Part shown: one piece after another, positions 1 through 11,811 of the stretch | Layout: each line of letters starts with the position of its first letter | Position numbering within the stretch: position 1 is the first letter of the stretch | Assembly: GCA_003024785.1 (NCBI GenBank) | Contig: PUQB01000094.1 | Coordinates: forward strand, 35,001-99,000 | Origin: Selaginella tamariscina | Lineage: Eukaryota > Streptophyta > Lycopodiopsida > Selaginellales > Selaginellaceae | DNA length: 64,000 nt | Direction: 5' to 3' | Notes under the pieces: model-generated | What the model was told of the DNA's origin: nothing | Databases searched by the model: none | What the model saw: only the letters and a program-made list of their open reading frames with translations | Position numbers and translations under genes: made by a program

Positions 1-1025
1 ATGAAAGTCTATAATTTAGTAAATTATTTAATTATCAAATAATTATTTATAAAAGGAATTTTCAATTGTTAATTATTTTTATTTTGATGATCTTGTTGTA
101 ATTGTTTATTAAAAAGAATTGATGTAAAATATTTTAGATTTTATTTTTTAATTTATTCTTCAAATCATCACATGACATGATTATATCTTTGTTATTCTTT
201 AATATCATTACAATCACATTATTTTCATAACACTGAGTGAAGAAATAAATATTAGAATCATTAATGAATGAATATTCTCACTCATTTAAAATTTCTTTAT
301 ATAAGATAATTAATATAACTATTAATTTGAAATTGTTGTGTTATATTCATATAATATAAGAATATTTATCTTATCTTTTATAAAAGAAAAAAAAACCTCC
401 TTAAAGGTTTAAGAAAAAAAAATTAATCATAACAAAACTTTACTTATAATGAAAAACAGTAAATCACAACAAATTATTTAATGTTCTTATTAAGTTATTA
501 TATGTAAATATTTAAAATATATATTAGTGTCATATATAAATAGATTAAAATATATATAATCAAAGGTTAAGGTCTGAATTGGCAATGTAGTAGTAAATAT
601 AACATATTTTAGGACTTGAATTTGAATTATATATACATAATATATATTTATGTAATATGTGTGTTATTTGAAGATTTGTTTATCTCTATATAATTTATAT
701 TAATTTTTTATTGTTACAATTTTTCAAAATAAACTTTATAATTTAAATAATATCTACAAATATACAATCCACTTAAATTTATTTTTTTTAAATTTAAAAT
801 ATCCTCCAACATGTACCACTACAGCTCTAATGGTACTAATATATAGTAGCAATTTTAAAAAAATTTCTCAACATGTAGCATTGGAGCTTCCCGTGGTACC
901 AATTGAAGGATATTAAATATTATAATAACATTTATCACTAGAGCTGTAGTGGTACCAGTTAAAAATACTATAATAAAGTTTAAAATATGTTATAACTGCT
1001 ATTAATGATACTAAATGGAAGATAT
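1..1025. other. AT-rich intergenic DNA
   Basis: No coding region is supported here. The stretch is very AT-rich with long A and T runs. Its only clear structure is an inverted pair of 15-bp arms, TACCACTACAGCTCT at 814-828 and its exact reverse complement at 940-954, enclosing about 110 bp. This could be the edge of a small fold-back element that I cannot place in a family. The right end abuts the 5' LTR of the family A element. Confidence 0.5.
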
Positions 1026-1186
1026 TGTAAGATCCACATGTACGACTGCATGTGCACATACTATTATTAGCGTAATGGATTTTGATAATTATCGAATTGG
1101 ATTCAATCTGAATCACTCGCTCTTATATATAAGTTAGGGTTTCTGAACTAATGGATATACACATTTTTATATTCCGAGCTCTCACA
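1026..1186 (+). repeat. 5' LTR of family A element
   Basis: It matches 5631-5791 and the truncated copy at 8576-8731. It contains a TATA-like CTTATATATAAG segment around 1121-1132. The sequence just inside it holds a short inverted repeat, GAGGTG-AGGGG-CACCTC (about 1193-1210), also present in the copy downstream of 8731. This may be structural RNA near the primer site. No standard tRNA primer match was recognised. Confidence 0.85.
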
Positions 1187-1392
1187 TTGGTAGAGGTGAG
1201 GGGCACCTCTAATTGTCCCTACGGAGTGCTCAGATTTATGTCTTTTTATCAATTTTCTTTGTCTTCTTAGGTTAGCTTTTCCATTGTCTAGATCTATTCT
1301 TTCTTGTAGATTTTGTCTTTTCTTCGTCATGATCCACAACAGGCAAATCCCTTGTCTGTGGAGCAGTTACTCATGCAGTTGTTGGATGCCAT

Positions 1393-2267
1393 GTGTATGC
1401 AATTGAACAATCATCTCAATTGATGGTAGCATTCACAGTCCAGGGTACTCCTCCTACTCATGTTGCAAACCCCCGTGTCCGACCAGATTTCTTTCGTGGA
1501 AATCCTGGAGATGATGTGTACCATTGGTTTGACCACTTCACTGTGGTTGCCACATATCATTCGTGGGACGGTGCTCAGTGTTTGCGCGAGTTTCCTACTT
1601 GTCTTCAAGGGACGGCGTTGCAGTGGTACAATGGTCTGGACGTTGCAACTCGTGAGATTGGAATATTCTTCCAGAGATCTTCAAACGTGCATTTGGGCAT
1701 GCGGACGACTGTGATGATGCTTTTCAGCAGTTGCATCGTATTCGTCAGGAGCCATCTGAGTCGGTGATGCAGTTTGGTGTTCGCTTTCGAAGCCTTTTGC
1801 TGCGTGCAGAACCTAACATGTCGGAACGCATCAAGTTAGGTATGTTGTGGCCAGCACTTCGTCAAGACCTTGTGGGGCTTGTGCATGCACTAGCTCCAGT
1901 GACTCTTGACGATGCTTTGAGGCTGGCACAACGATATGAGTCGTCACCTCTCCCACTTGCGCCTTCACGTGCTCTTTCCACTCATGTTGGGGATGGACCT
2001 GCTCCGATGGAGGTTGAGGCTGTTGCCGCTCGTGTACCAGCACAAGGTGGGCCCGTGGACGTGCAGTTCGTTGTTGGGCATGTGATGAGGTTGGACACAC
2101 GTATCGGCGCTGTCAACGGTTTCCCGATTGGCGTCCCCCATTTCCAGGATGGAGGCCATGGCGTCAACAACGTCCGGTTGGTGCTGCTGCAGTGGAAGGT
2201 TGTGATGCGGTGGATCTTCCGGGAAACGACGAATCGCACGAGTAGAGGAGGGTCCTCGTGCGAATAA
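1393..2267 (+). pseudogene. family A gag (frameshifted)
   Basis: Two overlapping frames carry a retrotransposon Gag: 1393-1700 contains RVRPDFFRGNPGDDVYHWFD and LQWYNGL, and 1731-2267 continues with a capsid-like segment (ESVMQFGVRFRSLLLRAEP). In this family Gag forms the particle that packages element RNA. One frame change around 1655-1730 separates the halves. The truncated copy at 8576-9428 covers the same region, which confirms that it is element sequence. No intact CCHC zinc knuckle is visible. Confidence 0.7.
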
Positions 2268-2271
2268 ATTA

Positions 2272-5200
2272 GTGACCCCTCCGTCTTTCTTTCGGGAGTA
2301 TCATCAAGGGGTTCACTCGGCACCAAATCATCCGGTTTTCACTTTTCAAGCTCGTTTAATCACACCACGTCCTGTTTTCCTTTCAGTGTTGGTGGATACA
2401 GGTTCAAGTTTTCCAATGTTTCTAATCAGCCTTCATCCATTTTCCCTTATTATACGGAACACACTCATGCTTGTTCGCGATGAAGTGGACATTGTTGTTC
2501 GTGTGGATGATCGTGAGCTCGAGCTTCAATCTTTGCGGGTGGTGCCGAGTCAAGCTTTTCACCTTATTCTTGGTATGGATTGGTTAACTCGCAATCATGC
2601 CAAGTGTGACTTTGAAAAGTCTCCCCCTTGTTTGACTCTCCCTCGTCTTTCTTCCATTCCTCTTACTTCTATTCCACTTCGTCCATCTGCTTCCACCTCT
2701 GCTTCCATCACTTTTGTCTCACCCTATTTCCAACCATTTTCCCTTCATGCTCTTCCTTTCCTTCTCTGGATCCATCAGATGATCGTCGTGCTGTAGTTGT
2801 TGATCAACTCAAGAAGGAGTATGCTGATCTTTTCAACTTCGACTTGTCATCTGGGGCCAAGATTGCGACACGCCACCCTATTCCAACTGGAGATGCTAGG
2901 CCAATCAAGGTACCTGTTCGGCGTCGTCACCAAAGGAGCTCAAGATCTTACGAGCGAATGTCAAAGAGATGTTGGAGAAGGGTGTTATCCGGAAGTCTCG
3001 AAGTCCTTGGGCGTGCGAACCTCACCTTGTGACGAAGCCTGATGGGAGCGTTCGATTCTGCATTGACTATCGCCCGTTAAATGAGGTAACCGTCTCAGAT
3101 GTGTACCCACTTCCTCATACTGCAGACCTTTTGGATCGACTGGGGCGGAGCCGTTGGTTCACCAAGTTAGATCTCGCATCTGGATATTGGCAAGTTCCGA
3201 TGGCTGACATGGACATTCCCAAGACTGCTTTTCGAACACCATTTGGCCTGTACGAGTTCTTGGTGATGCCTTTCGGTTTGAGCAATGCTCCAGCAACTTT
3301 CCAGCGTATGATGGACGAGGTTCTTTGCGACATGCCGGAGGTGACTGCCATTTCATCGATGATGTTTTGATCCATTCGGATGGAACGTGGGAGGAGCATG
3401 TCGGTGATGTACGTAAGGTTTTGGATCGGTGCGAAGTTGGTTTGAAGTTGAAGCCATCTAAGTGTGTGTTTGGATCAAAGGACACCACTTATCTGGGTTA
3501 TCGCATTTCACGTGAAGGTTTGCAAGTCGATCCTGACAAACTAGTTGCAGTTTTGAAGTTCCCTACGCCAAAGTGTGTGAATGATGTGCAACGCTTTCTT
3601 GGCAAGGTACAATATCTGGGTCGTTTTGTGGATCATCTTTCAGATCGTACTGCACCGTTGCGCGGTTGTTGAAATCGTCAATGACTTCTTTTGTTTGGTC
3701 TAAGGATTGCAAGCAGGCATTTGCAGATCTCAAAGAGTTGTTGACGACTCCTCCAGTTTTGGCGTACCCGGATTACACTCGTCCTTTCATCTTGCGTGTA
3801 GATGCTTCTGACATCGGTCGGGGGCGTATTGATGCAGGAGAGTACGAGTGTTCCTGGCCAACGACATCCCATTGCGTACATCAGCCGTACATTGCAGCCA
3901 GCAGAAATTACTCCACGACAGAAAAGGAGTGTCTAGCAGCAGTTTGGGGTTTTGAGAAGCTCCATGCCTACTTGCATGGTTCGCGGACGTTGTTGGAAGG
4001 CGATCATGCAGCAGTCACTTCGTTGTTGAAGCGAAAGAATTTGATTGGGCGTACTGCTCGGTGGGCCTTGAAACTTCAAATTTACGACTTTGAAGTTGTT
4101 CATCGCCAGGAGTTCCATGGCTGATGCTGATGCTCTTTCTCGGGCTCCTCTTCCACCTTCTCTCTCTTCTGTTGCCCCAGAGGAACCAGTTGTTCCAGCT
4201 TCAGTGGACTTTTTGGATGAAGATTCCGTACCATCAGCAGTTGCTGTGCTTGACGTTCAGTGTCCGCAGAATGCAGAGTTAGATTTGCCGTCTTTGGATG
4301 AGGTTCGGGAAGCTCAAAAGGTTGAGCCGTGGATTCGAAGGCTTCGTGATGGGTTTGAGAATCCTGCATCACTTGCTGATGACTTGCCTTTCAGGCATTT
4401 ACATTCGCAGTATCGCCTTCAGGATGACCTTCTTTATTTTGTGGGGACTGATCCAGATGATCCTTTGCGGTTGGTGGTGCCTTCAATCTTCATTCCACGC
4501 TTCCTCCATGCTTACCATGACTCTCCTATTCTTGGCGGGCACATGGGACATCGTCGGGTGATGGAGAAGCTGCGCAGATCTTTCTATTGGCCGGAGTTGC
4601 GAGAGATGTGATTCGGTATGTGCGTAGCTTGTGTGGTGCCAAGCTCGCAATACTCCCCATGTGCTTCGGAAGGACGGTTGGAGTCAATTGCAGTTTCTCG
4701 TCCATTTGAATTGGTGGCATTTGATTTGATGGGACCTTTTCCGCGGTCAACTGCTAGTTATTATTGCTTTGATTACCTAACTCGTTGGGTAGAAGTTGGT
4801 GCTCTTGCTAGTGCGACTGCTTCTGCTGTTGGTCAGTTTCTCCTTAATCGGGTCGTGTTTCAGCATTCTTGTCCGGAGCGAATTCTCTCGGATAATGGTC
4901 CTGCATTTATGGCTGAGGCATTTCATGTTTTGACATCTCGATAGGGATACGCCACACTTTCACAAGTGCTTATCATCCTCAGACAGATGGTTTAGTGGAA
5001 CGGCTCGTCAGAACCTTCAAGGGGATGATCGCGAAGTATGTGAACTTTCAACATTCGATTGGGATGGTTATCTGCCGTCTCTCCGATATGCTTATGTCAC
5101 TGGAGTTCAAAGTTCCATTGGTACTTCCCCATATAAGCTCTTGTATGTCATGACCGCCAAGGAGTTGGGTTTGCCTTCTCGGTTACGTGAGCTGTTGATG

Positions 5201-5560
5201 CTAGTCGTGGGATCGGTATCTGACGAGCATTCTTCCATTGGTTCATGTGGAGTCGGCAAAACATTTGGGCTGCGTATAAGTAGGACAACAATAACGCTAC
5301 AACTCGCACCATCATCCTCCTAGGAGTACAAGGTTGATAAACTAGTGTTAGTTCGTTTTCCCAAGTTTACGGTATGTGGTTTAACTAAGAGTCTCCTTCC
5401 TCAATGGAAATGACCGTATTGAGTGCTACGGCAAGTAGGGTTGCAGGTTTATGAGGTTCGGCACGACATTCAACCCGATCCTCCAGAGATTGTACATGTG
5501 CAACAGTTGAAACATTTGTACAACAGGAACAAGTTGTGCCGCCTACAGATCCACCAGTGC
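2272..5560 (+). pseudogene. family A pol: protease, RT, RNase H, integrase (multiply broken)
   Basis: The domains are in order but spread over several frames. An aspartic protease has LVDTGSSF and later LILGMDWL (2380-2590). RT follows with FCIDYRPLNEV, FTKLDLASGYWQV, and a catalytic box reading FIDD in place of the usual YxDD (about 2970-3660). RNase H carries LRVDASD and STTEKECLAAVW (about 3690-4120). An integrase N-terminus has GHMGHRRVMEKLRRSFYWPEL, and its core has FDLMGPFP and ILSDNGPAF (about 4500-4945). Frame changes or stops lie near 2800, 2960, 3350, 3670, 4610 and 4940. The coding signal fades by about 5560. Confidence 0.8.
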
Positions 5561-5630
5561 CTCCTTCTATGTTCCTCCAAATCCGAGCCCAACCCTAACC
5601 AACTTACATCCTTCCGAAAGGAGGGGATGA

Positions 5631-5791
5631 TGTAAGATCCACATGTACAGCTACATGTGCACATACTATTATTAGTGTAATAAATTTTGATAGCCGTAAG
5701 ATTGGATTCAATCTGAACCACTCACTCTTATATAAGCTGAGGGTTTCTGAACTAATGATATATACACATTTCTATATTCCGAACTCTCACA
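5631..5791 (+). repeat. 3' LTR of family A element
   Basis: Begins TGTAAGATCCACATGTACAG and ends CTCTCACA, with scattered substitutions relative to 1026-1186. A purine run, GAAAGGAGGGGATGA (5616-5630), sits immediately upstream and is a good polypurine-tract candidate for plus-strand priming. Confidence 0.85.
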
Positions 5792-6116
5792 ATATTAAAT
5801 ATTAAAAGTGGTATGTTTTAAAATTTAGTTAACATGTATTAAAATTTCTCTTAACACGTATAAACAAGTATATGTGCAATAATTAAAACATAAGTAACAA
5901 GTATTGTGTTATGTTTTAAACCTTAAGCGATGCCCAACCAACTCACTATCAAGCAACAATGGATAAGCGCGACAGCAATCACACGAGAGACTACTACCAT
6001 ATTTATATTTTTATTTCTACCTAGCATTAACACATCTAATTATGCTTAAAGGGCTGCAACCATTTTAAAAAAAAGTTTATGGCGACAACTGAAGTTTTCT
6101 TGCCTCGGAGACCACC
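5792..6116. other. intergenic DNA downstream of the PHD-containing gene
   Basis: AT-rich sequence with no coding signal. It would contain the 3' untranslated region of the minus-strand gene that ends at 6117. I see no other feature. Confidence 0.4.
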
Positions 6117-8489
6117 TTAGGTACTGCCAGTAGACAACCGCTTCCGCTTGCCCACAGCACTTTTTCCACCCTTGGCATAGCAGAAAAGGCATTCGAAGTT
6201 GTGGTTGGGTTTGTACCTGTCCCCAGCACAAGCCGTGTGTACCCAACACTTGCACCTATCGCACTGGACCCAGTCGTCCAGTTCTCCTTCCCCAAGGTAG
6301 CGTTGATATTCTGAACATTCCACGCATGAATCCTGAAACGTAAAAACGTCAGTCTGCTATGACAAAACGAAACGAAACAAGAGCAACCTCCTCTGCGGCC
6401 GGCTTGTCCTTCTTCACCAAGCTGCATTGTTCGTCAATGACCTTGAGCGCAGTGCAAAACTCAGCGAATGAACAAACAACCTCCTCATACATCTTTCCAC
6501 CTGTCGTATGCCCCAGGTTCTCGCCATGAACAATCCAGGCCAGAAGCGTTCGCAACTTGCCAACCTCTGGGATTCCTTTCTGCAGCTCAGTGTATAATCG
6601 GAGAGCCACTTCAGGCGTCTTGCTGTGAATCTTGACCGCGTTTGTTGCAACCGAAACCTGGATAACCACCACAAATTCCCCATCCACGTAGTACAAGTCC
6701 ACACCCCTGTGGTTGAACTCCTTCGGAACGACCAGAATTCTCTTGCTCGGATACTTCTCTAGTATCTCCCACGAGAACTTGCCAGTAACCACCACTTCAG
6801 GATCTATAACCAGCTGCCTTGTTCCCAAATTCAAGTGCGGCCGGTGTAGCGCTGCCGCCAAAATGGTAGCCATTTCTGCATTCCAACCGATTCGGGCCGT
6901 GTTGGTGTCTGACAGTACCCGGGATGTCCATTTCTTTTATCTCACTCAGAGCATCTGCGGTTTCTTCCTGCTTCAATCTCTTGGCCAGGAGAGCCATGGT
7001 ATAGGGCCTTAGAACTGGTACCAGGCACCTCCCGCGACCACCTGGACTTCGGTAAAAACACCTCGTGTCTAAAACTTGCGACAGCTTCCAGATCTCCTCG
7101 CCAAAGAGAGCCTTCAGTAGCTGCTTCCTTCCAGCTTGATTGGGCTGACGAATGTACTTCCGTGTCCAGCGTGTGTACCGTTTCAGGTCCCTGTTACTTC
7201 TTCGATCGCGTTCGTGATGAGATACTTGTGTACCAGCCTAGGCACGAAGCCAGTGTACCAGTACAAGTCGATAAGCTCCTCATCAGAGAGCTTTATCTCC
7301 AAGTGGTCCAGGTACTGGAAAAGTTCAAGGGCCTAACACAAAAGTACTCTTATAAGTTCAGTAACAAAGAAACAACTGCTTTACCTCATATCCGCCGCAT
7401 ATGAACAGATCGACCGGCCGTTTGTCGTGTCTGAGGTCGCTCCTGATTGCCCTCCCCACCGAAGCACAGACAAAAAGAGTGCAGCATTGTTGCAGAGCCC
7501 ACAGTTTATCCCTGGCACAGCTACGAAGTGCTAGCGAAGGCTTCCGGATTCCTGCAGTGTCGTCGTCATCGTCCAGATCAACATCGTCAACAACCACATA
7601 GATGCGATCACGTATGGACCTGCTTCCCATAAACAACTCCAAGTCGGCAAATGTCTCGGCAGCCATGATATCTTGCACGTCCTGCTTGTCGTCAATATAA
7701 GCCAGGAGTAGACTATTTCTCATATGCAAAAAAGGATCGCGGACGAACTGCACATAATCGGCGAAGACAATTCGGCAGAAACTGTCCTGAACCTCAGCAT
7801 CTTCCTGCTCTTTTCCACCGAATTTCTTGAGAGAAGGTACTGGGTGCTTCTGCCGAGCCTTTGCAAACTTCTGGTGCAGGTCGACAACGGCAGCCATGAC
7901 AAAAGTCGTTTTTCCCGAGCCTGCAGTGCCAGTAATCACTCCAAAAGAGGGACCATCCGTTCCCATGGGTTGACCATGCTTAGGAAGGAGACTCTCCAAA
8001 ATGAAGCTTTCCACGGAAGGAGCGACAGCACGACCCATGAACTCAAATGTACGCTAACGAAGAACAGAGCAGAAAATTGAGCGAGCTTGATGTAAGAACT
8101 TTGGTGCATACCTGATCTAGAGACAGCACAGGACGAGGAACAGCGCTGTAGAAACTTTTCATGTTCTCAAGCCATGAGCCATTATCTTGTCGTGAACGGA
8201 TTCCGCCAGACTCACAAAGTCGTATTTTTGTCGCTTAGCTGCAGCGAAATGGAGTATTAGATGCTTGGAAATCTACAATCTTGGTACCTGACAAGTAGCC
8301 CTCATCACTAAGCCTCCTGGCGAAGAGAAGGGGCACTCCCAATTCTCGCACCTGCTCGTAGCTCAGACCTTTGAGATCTTCCAGAGACGAGATTCCTCCG
8401 TCTCTTAGCATCGCCAAACACCGCCTGATCAGCTGCTCCTTGCCGGGAAATCGCGACGACAACAAGGATTCGAGCTCCTCCTCCGCCAT
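6117..8489 (-). CDS. Crinkler-RHS-like P-loop NTPase/nuclease-like protein with C-terminal PHD finger
   Basis: I resolve the exons, in transcription order, as 8489-8288, 8233-8112, 8053-7385, 7332-6388 and 6332-6117, about 715 codons. Introns of 54, 58, 52 and 55 nt have GT-AG ends; intron 1 has a CTAAT branch-like site. The 67-residue head is a helical SAM-like module (SLEDLKGLSYEQVRELGVP). A P-loop NTPase follows, with Walker A GTAGSGKT near residue 150 and Walker B IYVVVDD near 260, then a helical arm with LYWYTGFVPRLV. Next comes a region resembling the restriction-endonuclease fold of CR proteins (RGVDLYYVDGEFVVVIQVS, about 6660-6710). The last exon is a C4HC3 PHD finger: CVEC, CDRC, WVHTAC, CLFC. 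Single-base frame changes near 7190 and 6917 break the long exon, either assembly errors or early decay. In CR proteins the NTPase and nuclease act together, often in nuclei; the PHD suggests chromatin targeting. Family call good; role inferred. Confidence 0.7.
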
Positions 8490-8575
8490 AGCCCTAGTTA
8501 GGGTAGAATATAATGTTTATATTTATGCTTAAGAAAATGCATATTCCTTTTAATATTTTAATAAATATTTAAGGA
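8490..8575. promoter_or_regulatory. short leader between a family A LTR and the CR-like gene
   Basis: Only 86 bp separate the start codon at 8489 from the LTR at 8576-8731, so the original upstream region has been displaced. Any promoter close to this gene must lie in this AT-rich leader or in the inserted retroelement, whose own transcription would run the other way. No TATA box can be assigned with confidence. Confidence 0.35.
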
Positions 8576-9428
8576 TGTAAGATCCACGGCTGCATTGCAA
8601 ATATTATTATTAGTAATGGATTTTGATAAGTTCGGATTGGATTTAATCTGGACCACTCGCTTTTGTATATAAGTTAGTGTTTTTCTGAACTAATGGATAT
8701 ACACATTTTTTTATATATTCCGACTCTCACATTGATGGAGGTGAGGGGCACCTCTAATTGTCCTTACGATTGCTCAGATTTGTGTTTTTTTTTTTCTTTG
8801 TCTTTTTAATCTAGCTTTTCCATTGTCTAAATCTATTTCTTTTTTTAAATTTTGTCTTTTCTTTGTTCATGGATCCACAATAGGCAAATCCCTTGTTTGG
8901 AGCATTACGCATGTAGTTGTTGGATGCCATGTGTATGTAACTGAACAATCATTCTCAGCTAATGGTAGCATTCACAGTCTAGGGTTTTACTCATGTTGCA
9001 AACCCCCGTGTCTGGTCGGATTTCTTTTGCAAAAATCTTAGAGATGATGTGTAACATTGGTTTGACCACTTCAATGTGGTTGTCACATATCATTCATGGG
9101 ACAGTGCTCAATGTTTGTGCGAGTTTCCTACTTGTCTTTAAAGGATAGCGTTGCAGTGGTACAATGGTTTAGTGTGAAGATTGAAATATTCTTTTAGAAA
9201 TCTTCAAACGTGCATTTGGGCATGTGGACGAATGATGCTTTTCAGCAGTTGTATCGTATTTGTCAGGAGCTATCTAAGTCGGTGATGCAGTTTAGTGTTC
9301 GCTTTGCTGCGTGCAGAACCTAACATGTTGAAACACATCAAGTTAGGTATGTTGTGGCCAGCACTTCGTCAAGACCTTGTGGGGCTTGTGCATGCACTAG
9401 CTCCAATGACTCTTAACGATGCTTTGAG
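8576..9428 (+). mobile_element. family A retrotransposon fragment: 5' LTR plus 5' half of gag
   Basis: 8576-8731 matches the 161-bp family A LTR. The following sequence matches 1187 to about 1925 of the full element with many small deletions, then stops abruptly after GATGCTTTGAG at 9428. Everything 3' of mid-gag is missing, so this is a truncated copy, not a solo LTR. Its frames are destroyed. It lies head to head with the CR-like gene. Confidence 0.8.
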
Positions 9429-11811
9429 TAGCGATGTCAAGTTGTAAAACTATATGCATAACAAAATCCCCACAAGTGCGAGTTTTTGAAAAAGACGGTC
9501 CAACCCTGGACAAAAAATGATACCATGTCAAAATTTACTATAATAATGAATGAAAATTCCCTGTTTGATTTCTCTTTCCGTATCCTTAAGTCTTTGTTGA
9601 TGAAGCAGAATGCCGTTGACATCAATAATACAATATGGCCATGGATAACAAGGTGCAACGTTGCCTCTTAAATGGTTTGTAACTCACTTGTTTAGTCCCT
9701 TTCAAATTTATCTTTTGACGTTATATTGTTGCCGATCTCTTTATCATTTATTTATATATCATCCTTACAAGATTCAGCTATTACAAGCACTAAAGAAAAT
9801 GGTTCAAGAATTGAAGGCGATAAAAATAATAATGTAAAAATTGAAGGAGTTAAAGATGGTGGTTCAAAAAAACTCAGCAATAAACTCATTTTGTAACTTG
9901 CCAAGACAAGTGGTCCCAATAGTGATGATTTTTGAGCGCTACATTGTTATACATTTCCTGTATGAACTCTATTATTCTGACATGTGGCACAAGTAATTTT
10001 TATCATACCCCTCTCTTACCTCATGCCACTGTTGAAAATCCTTGTTCTCAATTATTTTATTATATTTATAAAATGATTATTAATTAGCCTTATAATTACC
10101 AAGGTATATTATTTACCTTGTTAATGTGTGACTATGTTTGAACTAAAAGCTTCTTTAGTCATTGAGAATTTATTTTTCTATACAAATATACACGAAATAT
10201 ACAAAAATGCCTTATGTTACACTCATTTATAACTATCTATCACTCTAATAATTCATTAATAATTCATCTTCACTATTACTTTTTAAGCCGAGCAAAGGAG
10301 GTTTTAACCACTTGGAAAATTGTTTGACATCTTTCATTTCCATAGTCAATAGAGTAATTGAATGTTTTGTGTTTTTTGATATAATTTTAGTATGATATCT
10401 AATTCAGGATTGTTCTCAAACTTTGACATTAAACCGGATTCCTTCTCAAAGCTATCGCACTTCTCGGAAGAGAATTTTCTTAAATACTCCTATATGGGTT
10501 TGTTAAGGTAATCGGTTGAGAACCTCTTTATCCACTTGTTTAAGTCATTGACCTTGATTTTATCTTTTTTAACGGCAAACACACATGTATCCCAAATGTA
10601 ACACTTCTTCAAAACGGAATCCTTAGTACAGTAATAAAAAATCCATGCATCATTATGAGGACCCATGATTAAGTTGACGATGCTACATGTAGCTTGACTT
10701 GTAATGTTTGGATAACGTACATTGCCGAATATGTCCCTCTTAGTTATCAATGTATTGGATGGAGATTCATGCCCATTGGAGCGAAGGCAAATGCCTAACC
10801 AGTTGCTTGAAAGTTTGAAATTGTTTGCACATTCCTAATAACCAAGTGAACAACAGTATCAATACACCTAGGATTAGCATCGTTCATGTAAAATCCAGTT
10901 CATAAATGTTTGTTCGTCTTGGTGAAGACGAAAACAAAGGTATTGGTGACATGAGCAAAAATCAAAAAATAAATACCTGAAGACGTATGTATCAGGTAAG
11001 TGTGCAAAAATTAAATAATAAATTCTTTCTTTGTGCTTCTCCATCAAATCTTCTAGTGCCCTATTTGAAGAAATTTTTTTTAATACCTGCCTATCATAAA
11101 TATTTAAAAAGGTTTTCTGCATGCAGTGATGTTAACCAATAAAGTCTTTGAATTTGATAACAAACATCTATAGAGCTTATTACGATTCTTAATGTCTTCC
11201 TTTATCAGGTTCAACTCTATTCTCCATTGTTAAAAGACCACAATGTTTTTCTTTTTAACATTGGCATACAATAAATTCTTGTCCTGATCTTAAGTATTAT
11301 CATTATGCTTTTGGTGACTTTATCTTAGTGCATTTTCTAAAACTTAGACAAAAAAGATTCATTCTAAGTTTTTTTTGTCTTTATAAAATTATTAAGCAAG
11401 TTGGTTCTCATGTGCAAAATATCAAAACTTGTGAAGCCTACATCAGTTATTCATGTGTGTGATTAAAACTGTAATATGTCAAAGATTACAAAGCCTCATT
11501 GGTTGTTAGTGTGATGCAATCACAAAAGTCTGTTTTACAACAGGTAATAAGATAGATACAAAGGTTAAATAACTATAGTTTATTTTGGAAGTTAGTAGAC
11601 TCCTAATCTACAACTTATGTCTGGCAACTTAATATAGTGTCTATCCTTGTAACAGTCTAGAGTTTCTGTTGTGTAGTATTTTGGAGTTTTATAATATTAT
11701 CTTCCAAATTCAAATTACATTAATATTTAATTAAATGAGTTATTTCATTTTGTTTTAAGCTACTAATTCTTAATTATACAATATAACTAAGAATGTTATC
11801 TCTAACCTTGA
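9429..11811. other. AT-rich intergenic DNA with unassigned minus-strand ORF remnants
   Basis: The only coding-like material is on the minus strand. At 10750-10490 a reading frame contains SIVNLIMGPHNDAWIFYYCT and continues weakly to about 10290 through one stop. At 11122-10874 another runs to a stop after MNWILHERC. Composition is protein-like but I do not recognise a family; a decayed transposon protein is the likeliest explanation. The rest shows no structure. Confidence 0.35.

Larger units (their letters stand above)
1026..5791 (+). mobile_element. Ty3/gypsy LTR retrotransposon, family A, degenerate but full length
   Basis: The element is bounded by two near-identical LTRs of 161 bp (1026-1186 and 5631-5791), both starting TGTAAGATCC and ending CTCTCACA. 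The flanks share ATAT (possibly ATATT), a candidate 4-5 bp target-site duplication. The internal order is gag, protease, reverse transcriptase, RNase H, integrase. Protease before RT and integrase last is the Ty3/gypsy order. Several frameshifts and stops interrupt both genes, so this copy cannot act alone. No chromodomain is visible at the end of pol. Confidence 0.85.

Noticed and set aside
1187-1201. Family A primer site as a tRNA match
   Set aside because: TTGGTAGAGGTGAGG begins with TGG after one T, but I know of no tRNA 3' end that fits, and the truncated copy reads TTGATGG. The primer is left unassigned.
7136-8080. Plus-strand ORFs opposite the PHD-containing gene
   Set aside because: They are antisense shadows of a minus-strand gene whose domains and splice sites are clear.
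8110-8240. Alternative acceptor at the CTGCAG just before 8234 in the PHD-CR gene, giving a frame that reads YDFVSLAESVHDKIMAHG
   Set aside because: That frame hits a stop before the next donor, while the acceptor at 8234 keeps exon 2 open and in phase. I cannot exclude a frameshift here.
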